Shown piece by piece: positions 45,813-56,344 of a stretch of 64,000 bases of DNA (positions within the stretch are counted from its first letter, which is position 1; every line of letters starts with the position of its first letter). The DNA comes from Diploptera punctata (Eukaryota > Arthropoda > Insecta > Blattodea > Blaberidae). The stretch spans positions 35,001 through 99,000 of the forward strand of contig JASPKZ010001296.1 in the NCBI GenBank assembly GCA_030220185.1, given 5' to 3'. The notes under the pieces are model-generated. The model worked only from the letters and a program-made list of their open reading frames with translations, had not been told where the DNA came from and did no database searches. The translations under genes were made by a program, and so were the position numbers.

Positions 45813-46194
45813 AAATGAAATACATGTTTCTCAGGCCATAATTTTTCTTGTAATGCTAAAACCTGACATAATGATTACGATGATATTTAAAATTAGTAAC
45901 TCTATAACAATTAGTGGCCGAAAGAGGAAACCTGTAAATTCACATCATTATATAAACAGAGTACACGGCATATGTTTTCCCTACCCCCGAACTTTCAGTT
46001 CTGGTGTCATGGCGCATCATGCAGCTAAGCGTCATACGTTCACGGCTTTTAGATTGTGGTGAATAACTGTCAAACAAGGAATCAACCTTGTACATATCTA
46101 GTATTGTTAGTTTGGCGCCACAATAAATAGTGAAGATTGTTTTTAAACTTTAATCGCATTTTTCTCGAAACATACATAAATGGGCGCGTAGCCG

Positions 46195-46330
46195 GTTGCT
46201 GCATAACGCCGTCCAATTAAGACATGAAGATAAAAGCACAATGCGTGAGTCCGGGATTTGAAACTCGAGCCATCTGACTCTATAGTTTAGCGCTCTAACC
46301 ATCTGAACCATCTCAGGACATCCTAACACA
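46195..46330 (-). mobile_element. SINE type 6 head (minus strand)
   Basis: The minus strand reads ATGGTTCAGATGGTTAGAGCG (A box) and GAGTTTCAAATCCCGGAC (decayed B box), then CATTGTGCTTTTATCTTCATGTC. The A box is the best preserved of the family. Confidence 0.65.
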
Positions 46331-46943
46331 AACCATTTCTTTTCTTGTATAGCCTATTATATAGTTCTCAATTCAGGAAATGCAGGCAGGATATCGATCC
46401 AAATGCCAATAGTGATTCTGAATTAATAACACAGTAAGCATTTTACAATAGAGGGAATTTTTCTTTACTAGTTCTATACGCTTGTATATTTATATATCTT
46501 TTCTTCTTCTTCTTCTTCTTCTTCACTTCATGGGCTAGGCAGAAAATTGCATGTTCCGCCTCAACAGTTGTTCTGTCCATTTTCTTACTGGCCATCCTAC
46601 ATTCCTTGAACATCTTGGCTTGTAGTTGAATGCTGCTCTTGGTAATCTTGTTGCATTCATTCGTCACACATGTGTAAACCACTTCTCTCTATATTCTTTG
46701 ATTTTCTCATTCAATGGATATATATTTAACTCTGTTATTATATCTTCATTCTTTATTCGATCCAATCTTGTGAAGTCTTTTGTTCATCTAAGGAAGTTCA
46801 TTTCTGCGCTTAGTATCTACATTGTAATTTTTTGGTCAATACCCAAGTTTCGCTCCCATGAAGTATTGCAGGAACTGCCAATGTTTTATAAAACTATAAT
46901 CTAGTATATCTTCTTGTTTTATTCTTTAATGTCTTATGTATAG

Positions 46944-47061
46944 TCATCATCATCATCTTCAAGGTATGGGCCTGTTGGCCCCTTCCGCTCCCCGGCGCAC
47001 CACATGCCGCAGGCGCAGGTCGTCCTTCCAACGACGTTTTGGTCTTCCTACATTCTTTTAG
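46944..47061 (-). mobile_element. 5'-truncated LINE insertion with target duplication
   Basis: The minus strand reads NVGRPKRRWKDDL, then a (GAT)n tail; it is flanked by GTATAG on both sides (46938-46943 and 47062-47067). A very short LINE tail inserted into the LINE-A copy, with its own target duplication. Confidence 0.7.
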
Positions 47062-47159
47062 GTATAGTTCCGCATATAATTTAAAATTTCGACAGTTTCA
47101 TATCTATGTCTCTTTCAGTTTTTGTATTTATAGTAAAATTATAACCCAAAAAATTAAAA

Positions 47160-48400
47160 TGTATTACTTGTTCCAGAGGTTGATTGTCTTATTATGATTT
47201 TTGATCTTATATTTTCGTTTCCCCAAAATGCCATTATTTTCGTTTTTTTCTTTTGATATTTTAAAATGATATTCTTGGCATAACTGATTTAATTGATGTA
47301 AAGAGTACTGCAAATTATGTTCATATTCTTGAATAATAACCACATCGTCAGCATATATTAAAACATTTAATATTTTAAAACGGTCCATTCTTATAACTAT
47401 ATTGACAATACCTTTCCAATTTTGGATGATGCCATTAATATATAGATTAAAAGAGTAGGTGGTGTAACTACACCCTTGTCTTATACTTCTATTTATTCAA
47501 ATTGGTTCGGTCTTTGATGTGCCTATATTTATTATAATTTACATTTTACATACAAACATTTTATCACATAAATTAATTTTGTGGGGTAGCCATGTATTTG
47601 CATAATATTCCATAACTTACCTCTATCAACACGATCAAACGCCTTCTCAAAATGAATAAAAGAAACATGCGTCTGTAAGTAAAGTTCTCTTCTTTTTTCT
47701 AATATTTGCTGTAATATGAATAAATTATCTGTTGTTCATCACCCCGTTCTAAAGCCTTTTTGTTCTTCTTCAGGTATTGTTTCTGTTATTATATTAAGTT
47801 CTTATTTATAACCTTGCAGACATTTATAATTTGAATTAAGTAGGCTGATTCCTCTACAGTTCTACCTTTCTCTTCTATTTCCTTCTTTAAGTAACGATAT
47901 GACCTCAGCTATATTCCAACATTCTGGTATTCTGCAGTTTCTGCATTTATCCATTAAATAAATGTAATATTCTCCAATATAGAAATGTTGCCACCATATT
48001 TTAGAAGGACCATATATATCTGATCAGGACTAGCTGCTTTTCCGTTTTTTTTGGTTTCTTTTCAGGATTCTTGAAGTTCATCAAATATAAACATATCAAC
48101 TTGAATTTATCCTGTTTCACATCTGGATATGGTTCTTGTTTTCCTTCGTCTTCTTTTTTCTTCTTTAAACCATACATTTTTATAGTGTTCTATCCTCTGT
48201 CTTGTTAATAACATCTTTGTTTGCAGTATCCTGTTCTGATTTATTTAAAAGATTTATAACCTTGTATGCAAAATTTTGTCTGCCATAAATACACGTTTTC
48301 TTTCACTTGTAAAAATTATTCCAAGAATGTTGATGAGCTGTCCTAATAGTTTTATTTTGCATATTACTTTTCCTGCATATTGTTGTCTCGATTCTTCTGT
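47160..48400 (-). pseudogene. LINE-A reverse transcriptase remnant
   Basis: The 74-codon minus frame 47164-47388 has VLIYADDVVIIQEYEHNLQ with both catalytic aspartates, then LNQLCQEYHFKISKEK. Upstream (higher coordinates), sequence for the fingers and palm can be followed in several frames, for example the FEKAFDR-like block around 47630-47645 on the minus strand. Confidence 0.7.
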
Positions 48401-48699
48401 TTTTTGTTGAAGATATGCTTATCTGAATTTTATTTTTCTTTAATTGCCAGTTCTATTTCTTCAATCCAAATTCGTACTCATTTCTGCTTATATTTTTCTT
48501 TTTTTCAGTATGCTTCCTGGGCTTCCTTTCCAATGCACTTTTTAATATTATTCCATTCATCATCTAATATATCGCTAGTAGGTGTGTGCATGAGATATGT
48601 TATATTCTTTGTTGATATAATTTTCTTATGATTTCCTCTTGCAAAAGGTATACTTTGTATACTTCATTTGTTGATTTATTCCTGATATTACTTTTTTTT

Positions 48700-49520
48700 T
48701 CATATTGGCCATAATTTAAATTTGCCCACAACCAAAAAAAAATGGTCGGAATCAATATCGCAACCTCTATATACCTGTACATCTTGGAGTTGTCTCAATG
48801 TATCATTAATTAGAAAAAAGTCTATTATTGTTCTGAGTCCTCTTGCGCTCCATATGTATTTATTTATATCTCGTTTTTTTTTAAATGTGTTAGTAATTTT
48901 AAGATGGTAATTGCTTTTAAATTGTCTAATCTGTACTCCATTTTCACTTAAGTGCTGTTCTACAAATTTTCCCACTGTTCCTGGTATTGGAATATTGCCT
49001 ACTCTTGCATTGAAGTCGCCGCATATTACAATATGATCATTTTTATTAATGGTTTGAAGTGTTTTTTGAAGATCTACATACAAATGTTCAGTTTCATCTT
49101 TCGTTCTCTCTACCGTGGCATAAATCGTTAAATGATCTCTATAAATTTTCATCATAATTGTTGCAATTCGTTAATTTATATATGAATAATAATCAATCTT
49201 AGATTTCCATTTATTATATACTGATATTGCAACTCCGCTTCGTGCTCTTACATTTCCAGGTACACCACTGTAAATCATTGTATAGTTATTTAATTCTTTA
49301 GTCCCTTTAATTTTGTTTTTTGTTTCAGTTATGACGCAATGTGAACATCTTTTTCAAAAAGTATTCTTTCTAATTCTATTTCTTTACTTCCTAGACCTCT
49401 AACGTTCGAAGTAACAATATTTATTCTATCGCAAATTCCTAATCGTTTATCCTTTTTCTGCTTATATCGTCTTCCATTAAATCCGTCCGGCTGAACACTG
49501 TGAGAGAGATGAGTTTGCAT
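48700..49520 (-). pseudogene. LINE-A APE-type endonuclease remnant
   Basis: Minus frames 49329-49520 and 48700-49155 together cover the domain: RINIVTSNVRGLGS (catalytic N), HIASITETK (catalytic E), MMKIYRDHLTIYATVER, HIVICGDFNARVG (catalytic D and N), YIWSARGLRTIIDFFLI and DIDSDHFFLV (catalytic D and H). All key residues are visible, but a frameshifted gap (about 49156-49328) breaks it. It would nick the target strand for LINE integration. Confidence 0.8.
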
Positions 49521-49889
49521 ATTTTTACGTGGTCGGGTTACCAGCCCAGACGCACAATCACCTTCCTAGTGGATCGGGGAATTATTTCAGAGGTTCCTTC
49601 TCCTAGACGGGTTGCTAACCAAAGCTTTGGGGTCACATTTACCCCTTGGCTTGCAAGGTTTCCTCTTCCGCCTTCTATACCTTTGAGAATAATTTTCTTC
49701 GTCCGCTTCTGAAGCCGATGAGGTATCCCGTGTTGGAGCTAGTTCGCTTCCCTTCTTACTCTTACATTTAGCAAGCTAGTTAAACACCAGACTTCCTTAT
49801 CTAGTCGTCGGGGTCATTAGGTACTGAGCCCCTCCACCACGGCAAGATCTAGCCCGTGGGGGGATATTTATATGTTATAACTATTTTTT

Positions 49890-49971
49890 AACATTTAGCA
49901 ATGAAGGGCATATTATGACATGAAAATAAAAATACATGTCTGAGTCGGGATTTGAATCGGCGACCTCTAAC
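49890..49971 (-). mobile_element. SINE type 6 fragment (minus strand)
   Basis: The plus strand reads TTATGACATGAAAATAAAAATACATGTCTGAGTCGGGATTTGAATCGGCGACC, with a decayed inverted B box. It is cut by a TA array at 49972. Confidence 0.55.
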
Positions 49972-49977
49972 TATATA

Positions 49978-50024
<47 letters not shown>
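49972..50024. repeat. (TA)n microsatellite
   Basis: About 53 bases of TA with one phase change. Confidence 0.95.
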
Positions 50025-50025
<1 letters not shown>

Positions 50026-50766
50026 CTCATTACCCGATGATGTACGGGTATTTATTTATCCCAATTTTTTTTTCACCGATCGGTTTTGTGACTCCGAAAA
50101 TTTTAGATTCTATAATAATCTCGATTATTTTGGACTTTTATTTTTCGCCCCTTCTCACTCTGCGTGGCAATGGGGTTGTGTCTGGAATTGACACGATCGC
50201 CTCAGTGACCCCAAAACTATGGTATCGATGCAAACATTTGTCAAATATATTGTTGTTATGTCTCATCCCCTCTCCACTCTAAGGCAGCAAGGGGTAAAAC
50301 TTGGGCTTAAATGTCAGTATTTAGATTAGCCGCCTATAACATTTTCATTGGACATTAATCTCAGTCAATGTGGTCATTTTATTTGCAATTTTCTCATATC
50401 CCATACAGATATGGGTTGAACGCAGACTTAAACGGCATCGGGACTGTCTATGTGCATCAGAACGATGCCGAAAACAATGGAATTGACTCAAATATCGGAC
50501 CTTTTAATATATTATTTAACATTTTATCTCCCCTTACTCCGTAAGGGTTTTTATCGGTTACACTATAGCACAAATATGATCAAGGCCTTTACCAATTAGC
50601 TTAGAGATAGGAAAACAATGACTTTGATACTACCTCCCTTTCTCATCTCATTGGGTTAGATATGCCAAATCTCGGGCTTTAAAAAGTTCTGAACTGTTTA
50701 AATTAACACAGAGATATCTAATACTGGGATCGTGACACTTATTTTCATAAATAAAAAAAAAGTTTC
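50025..50766. repeat. Degenerate repeats with CCCCTTNTCACTC cores
   Basis: GCCCCTTCTCACTCTGCGTGGCAATGGGG, CATCCCCTCTCCACTCTAAGGCAGCAAGGGG and CTCCCCTTACTCCGTAAGGG recur at about 50147, 50265 and 50526, each able to form a short stem. Similar sequence resumes after the SINE at 51112. Probably an old tandem-repeat element; identity unknown. Confidence 0.45.
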
Positions 50767-50781
50767 ACCTCTTGTTATCCA

Positions 50782-51111
50782 GGTAGCTCCCTGGCACAAG
50801 GGGTTTAGACGCTCGCCTCTCACAGCTGGGATTCCGAGATCGAGCCTCGGTCACTCCATATGGGTTTCGTGGTGACTAAACGGAGCTTGGCAGGTTTTTT
50901 CTGTTTTTTTCCGTTTTCCCCTGCCACAAAGTTCATTCAACAATTTCTCCATACCCATCTCATCCATTTCGTTGAACCGCCCCGTGATGGTGCGTCAGGA
51001 GTGATCGTCAGGTACCATTGTCCTTCACAGACCTCTATTAATATAGCGGCTTCATCTCATCTCATTTGTATACCCGACCCTGAATTGAACACGAGTTGAG
51101 GATATTTATTT
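50782..51111 (+). mobile_element. tRNA-derived SINE, type 5, with 15-bp target duplication
   Basis: Flanked by ACCTCTTGTTATCCA on both sides (50767-50781 and 51112-51126), an exact match. The head has GTAGCTCCCTGGCACAAGGGGTTTAGACGC and the B box region GAGATCGAGCCTCGG. The body includes GAACCGCCCCGTGATGG, followed by CATCTCATCTCATTTG. The duplication length is typical of L1-like endonuclease-driven SINE insertion. Confidence 0.85.
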
Positions 51112-51126
51112 ACCTCTTGTTATCCA

Positions 51127-52011
51127 CTCATCGCTTTATGGGTGCTAGAGGTGAAACATGTCTCAAGACTATCATCAGTCTGGTTAGCGACCAGGAAAAC
51201 ATTGGATTAGACACTAATTCGATTATTTTAGATATTACATTTTATATCCCTGAAGGAGTGTTACATGTTAATATCTTCGGGTCTGTCACTAATCAGATAA
51301 ACTATCTAAAAATCCATTTGTCTTTATTAGATTAGGTTTTTCTTATTAGTAATACATATCACATTCTTACCAAATTTTAGGCATGATAGGAGCTCTACCC
51401 CAAAGAGTGTCTCTTCAAGATTGTAAGTTATGTGTACCGAGTTTAGCTGAAATTGCTAAAGGGTTTTCAGAGTTATGTGTAAATCTAATGGTGCATTGCG
51501 ATCCCTGTTAGCCTCTGGAGGCGTATATACCAATTACAGTAACTTTTCCAGATTGTAATACTTATGTGTATTATGTTTGGTTGAAATTAGTCAGGTATTC
51601 GAGAGGTATGCTGGAACATACATGCGTACACAGATACACACATTTTAAATATTTTATTAATCACTAAGAAAAATCAAGTTTTGTAAAACATATACTGGAA
51701 ATGGGTCATCAATTTAAACAAATCGATGGTATCGTGTCAATATTGCAAGGAGAACAACAACAACAACAACATTAATACCCTAGAAGACATGAAGATTTTA
51801 AGAGAACAAGGAATACAGATATGCTGAACGAGAACACACCCACAGACCTGAACTCAATATAAAATTTATACACTAACTTCTGTACCTAACGACATGCCGA
51901 AGATGGGAAGATGGAATATGTTATGAAAGGCCTATAAGGTTTTATACTAATTAATCAATTGAGTTGGTGTTTACTTGATGAAAATCCATATTTATTAATT
52001 AAATAAAAATA
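51127..52011. other. Unassigned sequence
   Basis: No coding motif. A short (CAA)n run at about 51757-51772. Confidence 0.4.
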
Positions 52012-52058
52012 AAACTTGGTTTTATTTGATTTTCATATTTATTAAGATATAATAAAGT

Positions 52059-52093
52059 GACAGCTGTTTCGGTACAGTGTACCTTCTTCAGAC
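52059..52093 (-). ncRNA. Hammerhead-like motif (left arm)
   Basis: The minus strand reads GTCTGAAGAAGG, then CCGAAACAGCTGTC. CTGAAGA fits the CUGANGA core, GAAA the second core strand, and GTC a cleavage-type triplet after a self-complementary CAGCTG. Stem I is only about two pairs and one extra A precedes stem II, so activity is doubtful. Confidence 0.3.
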
Positions 52094-52213
52094 GTATTAA
52101 CAAATTATTAATTGTGTTATTATTATATAATACTAAATATATAATAATAATTTCGGTACACTATTATATTATATTATTATTATATAATATCATAATTCAT
52201 TATTTGTTAACAT

Positions 52214-52248
52214 GTCTGAAGAAGGTACAGTGCACCGAAACAGCTGTC
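52214..52248 (+). ncRNA. Hammerhead-like motif (right arm)
   Basis: Same motif as in the left arm, on the plus strand: CTGAAGAAGG, a GGTACAGTGCACC stem II, GAAA, CAGCTG, GTC. Penelope-like elements carry similar minimal motifs. Weak stem I. Confidence 0.3.
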
Positions 52249-52294
52249 ACTGAATTATGTCTTAATAAATATGAAAATCAAATAAAACTAAGTT

Positions 52295-52795
52295 TTATAC
52301 GGAACACAGACCTTTAGTTTTGTTAGTAACGACATTCACGTAAGAATGTATGTCAAAGATATCATAAATTGGCAAAGTTATCACATAATGAGCGATCGAT
52401 AATAACAAGGTAAGGCAATATAGTCTACCATTAACATCACAATTAGCACTGATTGCTCTCTTACGTGATTTGTCGCTGTTAAGCACTTTGCATTCAACCA
52501 AAATAGCACAGATTAAGTAATTTAATTCTACCAAACAATTCCTTATTCCTCTTCATATATTAATTATCACCACTTTAACCCTCCCCATTCATAGCAAATT
52601 ATGAATATGTCCTTTTTTATTTTAGATTTTTCTAAGCATAACCAATGTTTATTCAATGATTTTGTAGCTATTCTCCATATAAATAGAACATCTCACATTC
52701 CTAATGCTTCCTCGTTTCGACTACCTGTCTCTGGAATACGCTCCCCTCTTATACTAAAGACTGTTTGACTCAAAAATAGTTTTAAATAAATTATC
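52295..52795. other. Unassigned sequence
   Basis: No recognised motif. Confidence 0.4.
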
Positions 52796-53613
52796 ATAAG
52801 TAATCCCATGAGTGATTTCCAAATTATCGATAAATTCACGACTCACGAACGAAGTGAGGAGTGAATTTATCTAGAGAATTTGGAAATCAAGAGTGGCACT
52901 TGTTAGGACTATTTAACGAATAAAATTAAGCTGTTTGCTCACAAATTATTATTTAACTACAGTTATTTTAAAATATTTATATATTTAATATAAACGGCGA
53001 TGTTTGAAAACAAATGAGAAACAATTGACACGATTCATTTGCTTCTTTTGTTTTCTCACTGCAACCAGATCATATCATTTATTGCCAAAGAATCACAATA
53101 TTATAAGAATGCACCCTTGTGGAGAAATTGATAACCAATATATAGATATTAACAAGCGAATTATGACAACTCAAGAGCTTCTGAACATTTGAATAATACT
53201 ACTACTTATAGGTATTAATTAATTTCTGATGTCCTATGATGTAAATATGTCGATTATATTTTTCTACAACGTAATTTCCTGGAAAGTAATTCGTTTAAGA
53301 AAGTGCAAACAGTCGTTCGTTTCTCTTGTGATGTGATCAATTACTAGATATGTTTTTATATTATCTCCCACATTTTCTATATGTTGGCATTCATGCACTA
53401 TGTACACAATCTGGTAGCCGTTTTTCTGTGGGAGTCTGTCACTGCAAAATGAAGCTATGACTTCTTCAGAATGTTAAAACGTAGGTTCTCTCTTTAATAT
53501 GATAAACTTTAGTTGATACATTCGAGGCGAAACACGACTGTGATTGGTTTTAAATCCAAAATCATTGTTATGTGATTGGTCATTGACTCCCATTTGGGGC
53601 ATGAGTTAAATAG
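52796..53613 (-). mobile_element. HPT element copy 4 (minus strand)
   Basis: Reverse complement of the family: it begins with the long-form hairpin (52803-52895, with CTCACGAACGAAGTGAGG at its tip) and ends GCATGAGTTAAATAG. The 62-codon plus frame 53004-53192 shares NIIRMHPCGE with minus frames of the plus-oriented copies 3 and 5. It is the longest copy. Confidence 0.8.
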
Positions 53614-53708
53614 TCTTACTAAATAATTTTACAAGATGTAATAGATAATTGAGTTCTAGATTTTTATTATTATTTTATATTTTGCACTTTCATTATAAAA
53701 TCAACATT

Positions 53709-53751
53709 TTAATCAGTTAATCAGTTTAATCAGTTAATCAGTTTTAATCAG

Positions 53752-53812
<61 letters not shown>
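53709..53812. repeat. TTAATCAG tandem units and (ATT)n
   Basis: Five irregular (T)TTAATCAG units, then about twenty ATT units. Confidence 0.9.
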
Positions 53813-53813
<1 letters not shown>

Positions 53814-53844
53814 CATTACCATTTAATTTGTATTTCTGTTATAG

Positions 53845-54960
53845 CTCTCAGTATACGGTGATGATGTGGATTTAATAGGCGATAGCGAACCGATACTGAG
53901 GGCAAACATGCAAAATTAACTGAGAAATACTATGAAATTGGGTCTGGAATTAAAACGTCAATATAATAAATATATGGTTACACAAAGAAATTTATTATCT
54001 AATGAAAATTGACAGTTCATGACAAACAATATATCTAAATTTTTTAAAGCGTCGTTGAGGTTATGAAAGTAAATGTTAAAAATATAACTCAACTAAATAA
54101 AGTTATGTTTTGAAAATACTTTCATCAAATAGTTAAACATATTAAGGCCTAACAAAACTGTTACCAGTTGAAATGTAGTACATGAAACTTGTTTTCAGAG
54201 TCCTTCATAGTTTTAACCACCTGACAAAGTTTTTCAAACAGAACTTTAATTTAGTTGAGGACGACTGACATATCTGTATTCATTTTATATTTTTAACATT
54301 TTAGTTATGAAAAATGAGGTAAATGTGGATAAGTGGTTTAATTAAAATGTCTAGGAACAATAATTACAAAAAGGAATGAGGTGCACAAAGATATTAAATA
54401 TAGGCTCATCAAGAAATTATATGCTATTATACATTATAGAGAGTTTGTCATCCCAAATTCTCTCAAGAAAAGTCAGAATGAAAATATATAAAACTGGTCT
54501 TCTCCTAATTATATTATATGGATGCAAAACGTGGAATCTTACTTTACGAGAGAATAAATATTACAAGTGGGAGTATAAATTTCTGTAGGAAAATGCAAGG
54601 GCCAAACAGAGGACAAACTCCGAGGAGAATACAGAAGACTAGAAAACTCTGAGCTTCACGATCTTCATGGGAAATCAGATGTAATAAGAACAGTTAAATC
54701 CCGTGGCCAAGTGTAAGACGTGTGGCATGAATGGGAAATGAGAAAAAGGCATGGAATCTCGTAAGGAAACCAAATGGAATGAACACCCAATGGGTAGACA
54801 AAAACGAGGTCGGATTATAACATTAATTTATATTTGTGGAAGGTAAATTATACAGGGAATGATGGGAAAAGATTGACTCCAGATATGAATTGATTGGGGA
54901 GCTTATGTACGCGCGACTATGAAATAACAGGGCCGATAATTCCAATGAGAAAGTTAGAAA
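53845..54960 (+). mobile_element. LINE-B copy, RT end to 3' tail, with insertion
   Basis: VYGDDVDLIGD (the YADD motif changed to YGDD) and MKLGLELKRQYNKYMVT, then an inserted sequence (54060-54320), then NYKKE, LILYGCKTWNLTLREN, a decayed WRRLHN block and 3' end sequence. The final ATTCCAATGAGAAAGTTAG corresponds to the GTGCCAGTGAG-GTTAG end. Heavily mutated. Confidence 0.7.
54060..54320. mobile_element. MITE-like inverted-repeat insertion
   Basis: Splits LINE-B between its LKRQYNKYMVT and YLGTIIT blocks. The left side reads ATGTTAAAAATATA then CTCAACTAAATAAAGTT; the right side, reversed, reads ATGTTAAAAATATA then CTCAACTAAATTAAAGTT. About 250 bases, no coding capacity. Target duplication not resolved. 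Confidence 0.6.
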
Positions 54961-54965
54961 TAATA

Positions 54966-54978
54966 AATATTATTATTA

Positions 54979-55030
<52 letters not shown>
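54966..55030. repeat. (ATT)n microsatellite
   Basis: About 65 bases, lying at the 5' junction of the next LINE-A copy. Confidence 0.9.
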
Positions 55031-55031
<1 letters not shown>

Positions 55032-55646
55032 AATAACTGATAAATTCAAGCCACAAAATATACACCAAGTTACGCAAATCAAAATTAACAAATTATTATG
55101 TCAACTGATTAGATGAAGCGCAAAATGGATTCCGGAAAGGAAGCTCTTGAACAGATAGATACTTCACTATTAAAATTCTAATAGAAAAAACACAGAGAGT
55201 TTAATACTGTAACACACATGGCGTTATTGACTTGAAGAAGGCATTTGACAAAGTAAATGGAAACAAATTATTAGAATCCTCAAATATGATGGAATCCTAG
55301 ACCAACGGATAAAAGCTATATATATATATATATATATATATATGATATATGTTAGGAAAATTATATCCAAGTTAAGATTAAAATATAGTCTCTGAAAGCA
55401 GACCAATTAAACAAGGAGTGGTCTGTTCTTTCACCAAACTCATCATAATATGCATGAACTCAATGATTAAAGAATGGAGACTACAACCATATGGCAGTAT
55501 ACCACTTAATTGATTATATAACTTAGAAACCCACTTATTTTCAGATAACATTGTGCTTACAGCTAATTCAGAAGGTGACCTACAATGTTCGGTCAACTCT
55601 TTTCATCAAATTGCATTAAAGTACAACATGGAAATCTCAACAGAAT
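55031..55646 (+). mobile_element. LINE-A copy, segment 1 of 3 (RT)
   Basis: DKFKPQNIHQVTQIKIN-type decayed fingers, then IDLKKAFDKVNGNKL-like (about 55230-55265), AVF-type PIKQGVVCSFTKLII, then DNIVLTANSEGDLQCSVNSFHQIALKYNMEISTE. The reading register stops at STE and resumes at 58405 with KSKVM, so the same element continues after the foldback insertion. A (TA)n run lies at 55316-55343. Its closest relative here is 26485-28400. Confidence 0.8.
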
Positions 55647-55650
55647 AAAT

Positions 55651-56100
55651 AATAGTTTTAAAAAACTAAAACAACACGCTTTATTACAAAATCGAACTAA
55701 AAAAAGAAAAATAAATTTAATTTCCAACACGCTAGGGATAAAATTAAAGTGGTCAACAATAAAATCATATCCAACACATATAGAATAAAACTAGAGTTAT
55801 CAACAAAAAGAAAACAATTTCTACCATCAAAAGCGTGGGGTGCTCTATATCAATTAATATATTTGATAATAAACAGATATTGGTAAAAGTAAAGTCTCTA
55901 AGAAGAGCACCCCAATCTTTTGGTGGTAGAATATTTTCTTTTTGCTGATAACTCTAGTTTCATTCTATGTGTGTTGGAGATGATTTTTTTGTTGACCACT
56001 TTAATTTTATCAAAAGTGTGTTGGAAATTAAATTTATTTTTCATTTCTTAGTTCGGTTTTCTAATAAAGCGCGTTGTTTAGTTTTTAAAACGATTATTAT
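55651..56100. repeat. ~200-bp-arm foldback of copy 1
   Basis: The arms pair over nearly their whole length: AACAACACGCTTTATT with AATAAAGCGCGTTGTT, AAATTTAATTTCCAACAC with GTGTTGGAAATTAAATTT, and AGCGTGGGGTGCTCT with AGAGCACCCCAATCT. The loop holds GATAATAAACAGATATTGG, which is also conserved in copy 2. Confidence 0.9.
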
Positions 56101-56205
56101 TTTTTTATTTTTGGTTTCATATTTTACGGAATAAGATGAAAATGTAAATATCTTTAAATTCTATACTATTGTAGTATGAGTTAAAAGTAATACTCTTCTA
56201 AAAAA

Positions 56206-56300
56206 AACCCTCCCAGCCGGAATTTGAACCAGCGACCTATGGATTACTGAAATTATATACCACTAGAGCTCAACGCTCTACCAACTGGGCTCTTACAACG
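56206..56300 (-). other. tRNA-like module (pseudogene) in foldback element 1
   Basis: The minus strand reads CCCAGTTGGTAGAGCGTTGAG (A box) and GGTCGCTGGTTCAAATTCCGGC (B box with one extra base in the T loop). The acceptor stem does not pair and the middle is too long, so this is a tRNA-derived relic and not a working tRNA. Confidence 0.65.
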
Positions 56301-56344
56301 ATTGACTAAAAAGTCAACAAGTCAGCAACCTATTATACCAGTTT

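Larger units (their letters stand above)
46497..49868 (-). mobile_element. LINE-A, near full length (minus strand)
   Basis: About 3.4 kb. From 49868 downward: a GC-richer 5' UTR (CCCACGGGCTAGATCTTGCC, GTGGTGGAGGGGCTCAGTACC), the endonuclease (49520-48700), a linker, RT with LIYADDVVII at 47335-47365, and the C-terminal tail, ending in a (GAA)n tail seen as CTTCTTCTTC at 46501-46525. Stops and frameshifts are many but the order is complete, so it defines the family's structure. A 118-bp insertion with GTATAG duplications lies inside (46944-47061). Confidence 0.8.
52012..52294. repeat. Foldback sequence, ~100-bp arms
   Basis: The left arm 52012-52110 and right arm 52195-52294 are reverse complements with few mismatches: AAACTTGGTTTTATTTGATT against AATCAAATAAAACTAAGTTT, and GACAGCTGTTTCGGTACA against TGCACCGAAACAGCTGTC. 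The loop of about 85 bases is itself TA-rich and palindromic. Each arm carries a hammerhead-like motif. Confidence 0.85.

Noticed and set aside
46443..46682. 79-codon minus frame with a run of nine lysines
   Set aside because: The lysine run is the GAA-type LINE-A 3' tail read in frame; part of the LINE remnant and not a gene.
56206..56300. Intron-containing tRNA gene
   Set aside because: Good A and B boxes, but the T loop has an extra base, there is no acceptor stem, and a decayed twin occurs at 59938 in the same element context.
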